Positions 60,251 through 64,000 of a stretch of DNA of 64,000 bases are shown here, piece by piece. The position numbers and the translations under genes were made by a program. Source of the DNA: Saururus chinensis (Eukaryota > Streptophyta > Magnoliopsida > Piperales > Saururaceae); assembly GCA_035235625.1 (NCBI GenBank), contig CP141143.1, positions 6,120,501 to 6,184,500 on the forward strand. The letters run 5' to 3'. The notes beneath the pieces are model-generated. The model was not told the origin of the DNA, did not search any database, and was given only the letters and a program-made list of their open reading frames with translations. Positions within the stretch are counted from its first letter, which is position 1. Every line of letters begins with the position of its first letter.

Positions 60251-62277
60251 TAGTCTTAGAGCATCTCAAAGTGCTAGCCAGCAAAGCTGAGTTGGAAAAG
60301 GTGGTCCATATCCATGTTGGATTTGGCATTCAAGATATGAGACATTATAATAATCTCTAAAAGAATATGACAAAATTTGCCATGTTAGTATTTCCAACGT
60401 CTCATTTTGTCATCGAGAGTTGAGATGCTCTCGCGGTCGAGAGTTGCTAAAAGTTTATTCTCATCTATTCACCCTTACTTGTGAACGATCACTTCTAGGT
60501 TGACAACGATCTCAAATTGAAACAAAATCTCCAAACTGGAATGTCGAACTTCACTAAGAAATTAAACGAAAATTACAAAGAAAACAAGCTGAGATACAAC
60601 ACCAAGTTAAATCTACAACTTCAGCTCAATAGAGCTTGAAGAAACCCTCGAATTATCCAAACTTGAATTAATAAGCAACGGCCTTCTAATTACAATTGAG
60701 ACACTATTTATACTAAATGGACACTCTCCTGTTCAAAAATTGACAGCATTAATTGAAATCCTGCTTCCATTTCAGTGTTTAGACATCCATTTGGAGAAGA
60801 CGACCAACGAACTTAACAGTCTTTTATTTTAGATTGTAATGTTACAAATGCCTATTTCAAGTTTGCATATTTACCCGATATACCAACGCAAAGTCTTTTT
60901 GCCCGTTAGTGATTACCAAAAATACTCTTATTTATTTTAAAACGTTCACATCTATTCGATAAAATACTTCAACCAAATTCTTCTCTTTTCAACTTTTGTA
61001 AAACATTTTGCTCCTGCATCACAGTTAATGATGGGGGTGTATAACTTATAATGTGTTTTGAACACACAACGTCAATTAGCTTGTACCACAACTATTTTAG
61101 TCTAGTACTTATTTTTTTTATTAATTTAAAGATGCTGAAGCAGCATGAACTGTGATGGTGATGGAACTCTGTGCCCCTAATGTGAGGGAAAAATTATCGA
61201 GTGGAATCGTTGTACGGGACATGTGGTAGATATGCCTTTTAATTAAGTCACATGCTTGATGAATTTATACGTGTTTAAAACTCAGTAAGATGAGGCACAA
61301 ATTTCGGATTACACGCGGTTCCACTCGATACTTTCTTGTTGCGAGGAGCACTTGTTGTAATGACATGTATATTACAAAATGTTTTAAATTCAAATTCACT
61401 ACAGAATGAAAATGAGCTCATAGACTCGAAGTATATCCTCTTCACATTCACTTTCAGGCTTACGAATAAAAAACTCAAGTCAAGCTTGCCATGACTTGCA
61501 TGAGTAATCTCTAATCTGGAAGCGACCCAATGGCAGTGCTGGTAGCTATGCGGGCCAAGGGCAAGGCGGCCACTTCGGCGGTGGCTCCAGCAGCTCCACC
61601 AAGGTGGCTGGTGGTGATGCGTGGGAGCGCGAAGGCAGGGAAAGGTTTTTTGGTTGATTTAACTTAGGTGTCATTACACTCTCATTTTTATAATTTAATT
61701 AATTAATTATTTTTTATTTTCATAAAATTAAATATATTGAATAATATATTCAAATATGCTGTTATAAAGGTAAAACTGAAAACTAACTCTATTCAATTTA
61801 TTCAGATTTATCAAATCTGACAGACAATTAGAAAAGTAAATGACAATTCAGTGACTGCGCAAATTTATATTTAGATTTATCAAACGGGCCTTACATCATT
61901 ACATGATGTTGGGTTAGCTAGAAATGATGACCATTTCCACAAGAACTTTCCCCTGTGGTTGCGGATCGTCACTTTCAACTAGTAGTCTTAAAGGGCAAGA
62001 CTACAATCTAGAAACTGTATAGTTGTAGTTAGTGCAATTCTTCACTCTGACTAATCAACTCTAACTTTTTACTTTTGGAGTAAACATGAGATCCATATTG
62101 GAGTATTCTGAAAAGGAAATAGAAAGGACTCAAGTCAACTTGTTATTTCTCTTTTTTCAGTCCTTTTCACCTTCGTGTACATGTAAACCTGTAAAATTCA
62201 GGCCTTTTTAACGTTGTTCTATGAGAAAAAAAAACCACAGTTGCAAAGGCTATCGAGTTTGAAGTTTGATGGTCAAA
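60251..62277. other. Intergenic DNA and 3' flank of the GLR gene
   Basis: No complete gene. 61508-61657 (+) is an open stretch of 49 codons with Gly/Ser-rich, coding-like composition (WKRPNGSAGSYAG..., DAWEREGRERFFG). It is followed by AT-rich DNA ending in 'atttagatttatcaaacgggcc' near 61890, typical of a hAT-MITE end. The 3' UTR of the GLR gene should lie just below 62278. Confidence 0.4.
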
Positions 62278-64000
62278 TTAAGGACTGACCATATCCCTCT
62301 GAGTCCTTGTACTGCCCAGTTCAGCCTCTCTTCCACTAAACCAGTTGGACGAGCCATTGGTTGAACGCCTGATTGAATCAGATTCATCTCTTCTATCAAA
62401 ATGCTTGGCGATGGCAACGAGCATTTCCCAGATGGAAATCTCGGAGCTTTGGGCTACAATCACATGCCTATGAGTACGAAGAAAGAACATCAAGTAGAGG
62501 AAGAGAGCGGAGGAGGAGGCCGTGGCAGTAATGAGGAAGAGGCCCCGAAAGCAGTCCAAGCCGAGACTAGCTGAGGTTAGGGAGGCTGCATAATCTGCGC
62601 ATGTTCTTCGTTGTCCAAACCAGGCCTTGTCAATTGCAATCATCTTGTCTCCTTCCGTCACATTCAGGATGGCCCTTGACACGTCCGGAACCAGAGGAGA
62701 GCCCTTTGGGAAAACCTGAATGTCGCATGACCCAATCGTTAGGCACGTAGGCTGTAATGTAATTTTGTAAATAATAATTTACAGAAGAAGTCATAATTGG
62801 ACACTATCTTGTTACATAACATGTAGAAGAAACAAGAGACTCACAAAACCGAAGCCTCCACTGTGTTGTTCGAGCCCAAGCATGGCGTACTTGCGACAGT
62901 GTTTGGCCATGAATAGCTTCATGTAAGGGGTCTCGTGTATAATGGCTGCCACGCCACCTCTTGCGCTTCCTTTGGCCAGTCCTTCCTGGTATTCGTCCGG
63001 GTTACTGTAGCCTTTCAGCTTCGACTCGTCAAACTTCATGCTCTTAAGCAGTCCCAACACGAAGGATGTTTTCTGGTAACCCACATATTCGCCATTCTTC
63101 AATAGCTCATTCACGTCTGTCACCGTCGGCTGAAGCTTCTGAACAGTCAACATGGAGGTTAAGCTAGCTATGTAACTCGACGTCAACACCAGCACCACGA
63201 ACATCCATATGGTCAACACAAACCTAGTCAAGTTGTTCTTAACTCTCTCCTCTGTAACAATTGAAGTATGCACTTAACTAGTTAGCATGTTTTTCTGTTC
63301 TGCATTTTTGTTGAACAAAAGAAAGCTACTTAGTTGAGGGTCAGCCACGGAACTGTGGGCGAAGACGGGCATGCTGAACGTGAAGGAGAGGACCACCCCG
63401 ATTTGCTGGGCAGGTGTGCCTCGGAACTCTGCGTTTTGTCGGTATTCGAGGGCCCAAACCACGACCCCGGTAAACACAAAAGCAGCCAAGCTGCTCAACC
63501 AGAGGGGTGTAGTTAGCGGCTTCAAGAAAATCCAGGCGGTCATCCTTCGATCGTCTCTGACAGGGACGACCATCGAGAGCTTCGACTCTGTGAATGGCAA
63601 GGTGAAGTTCACATACAAGGACCGGTTGGCTAGAATTGTTACATCCCCCACCACTGCGTCGAATTTCTGCGCAAGTTGTGAAATGAAAGGTGAACAATTA
63701 ATTTGTAGCTTTAGAGCAGTAGGACTGTAGGAATAGTACACTAGTGAGATTATTAGATGATACAGAAGTTGGCAAACCTTAAGGTAGACCTGGTAAACAA
63801 GATCATTGTAGGAGCCAGCCATGCGTCCATCTGGGCCCTCGTAAGGCACAAACTCGTAAGGGAGCGGGTAAGGTAAAGCTTCGATAACGGCTTGGAAGAC
63901 GTCAATGCAGAAACCTGTTACGATGGTAGTATTGGCTTGTGGATCATGCTTCACCTTCACAAATTCCTGAAACCCACTTCTGACTGGAACCCCTATATGG
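62278..64000 (-). CDS. GLR: GLUTAMATE RECEPTOR-LIKE ion channel, C-terminal part (5' end outside window)
   Basis: Exons on the minus strand: 63778-64000 (continues beyond the edge), 63354-63666, 62845-63251 and 62278-62715 with the stop. Introns: GTTTGC...GCGCAG, GTTCCG...TTACAG and GTGAGT...ATTCAG. The visible protein of about 460 residues begins HIGVPVRSGFQEFVKV, the S1 half of the ligand-binding domain (FCIDVFQAVIEALPYPLPY, DAVVGDVTILANRSLYVNFT). M1 (WLSSLAAFVFTGVVVWALEY), the pore loop (QIGVVLSFTFSMPVFAH) and M3 (TSSYIASLTSMLTVQ, the gating helix) follow. Then come the S2 half (LKNGEYVGYQKTSFV, GGFGFVFPKGSPL), M4 and a cytosolic tail. GLRs are ligand-gated Ca2+/cation channels of plasma and inner membranes in wound and amino-acid signalling. 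The amino-terminal receptor domain is off-window. The donor after VFAH is weak. It looks most like clade 2 or 3, but this is not settled. Confidence 0.9.

Overview
The window is nuclear DNA of a flowering plant. The evidence is intron-containing genes of strictly plant families (CONSTANS-like, GLUTAMINE DUMPER, PEPR-type LRR kinase, plant GLR), AT-rich intergenic DNA, and many plant-type transposable elements (copia and gypsy-like LTR sequence, hAT, Stowaway-like MITEs). I cannot place the species. There are six genes, one of them partial, and no operons, CRISPR arrays, tRNA or rRNA genes that I could recognise.

Layout. 1-8253 is a cluster of LTR-like repeats without coding domains: two related arms (490-1871 and about 6650-8253) in inverted orientation, an unrelated LTR (1872-3594), a GC-rich block and a 47-bp tandem array. 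9815-11288 is a TIR-type element with nested MITEs. 12101-13360 (+) is a two-exon CONSTANS-like B-box/CCT gene. 13400-26000 is repeat-rich and without recognisable genes. 26050-26472 (-) is a GLUTAMINE DUMPER gene. 26600-32700 shows no gene. 32897-35017 (-) is the six-exon gene for the core spliceosomal protein SmE. 37165-40262 is transposon sequence. 40444-44120 (+) is a nine-exon gene for a Whi3/Scw1-type protein with two RRMs. 49009-52437 (+) is a PEPR-type LRR receptor kinase. 54171-60250 is a nest of TIR elements that carry a fragment of an amino-acid permease gene and a broken copia retrotransposon, itself interrupted by a 343-bp hAT element. 62278-64000 (-) is the 3' part of a GLUTAMATE RECEPTOR-LIKE gene running off the right edge.

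The strongest unusual observation is the last intron of the RRM gene (42966-44032). It begins ATATCCTCC, ends AC and has a TTCCTTTAC branch-site-like motif 10 nt before its end: an AT-AC, minor-spliceosome (U12-type) intron. Only this splicing gives the conserved FSKNPFGK end of the second RRM. The genes do not form one pathway. They are separate loci for light/flowering transcription control, amino-acid export, splicing, RNA binding, danger-peptide perception and glutamate-gated ion flux.

Exon boundaries were deduced by eye from splice-site sequence, reading frame and family conservation, with no transcript data.
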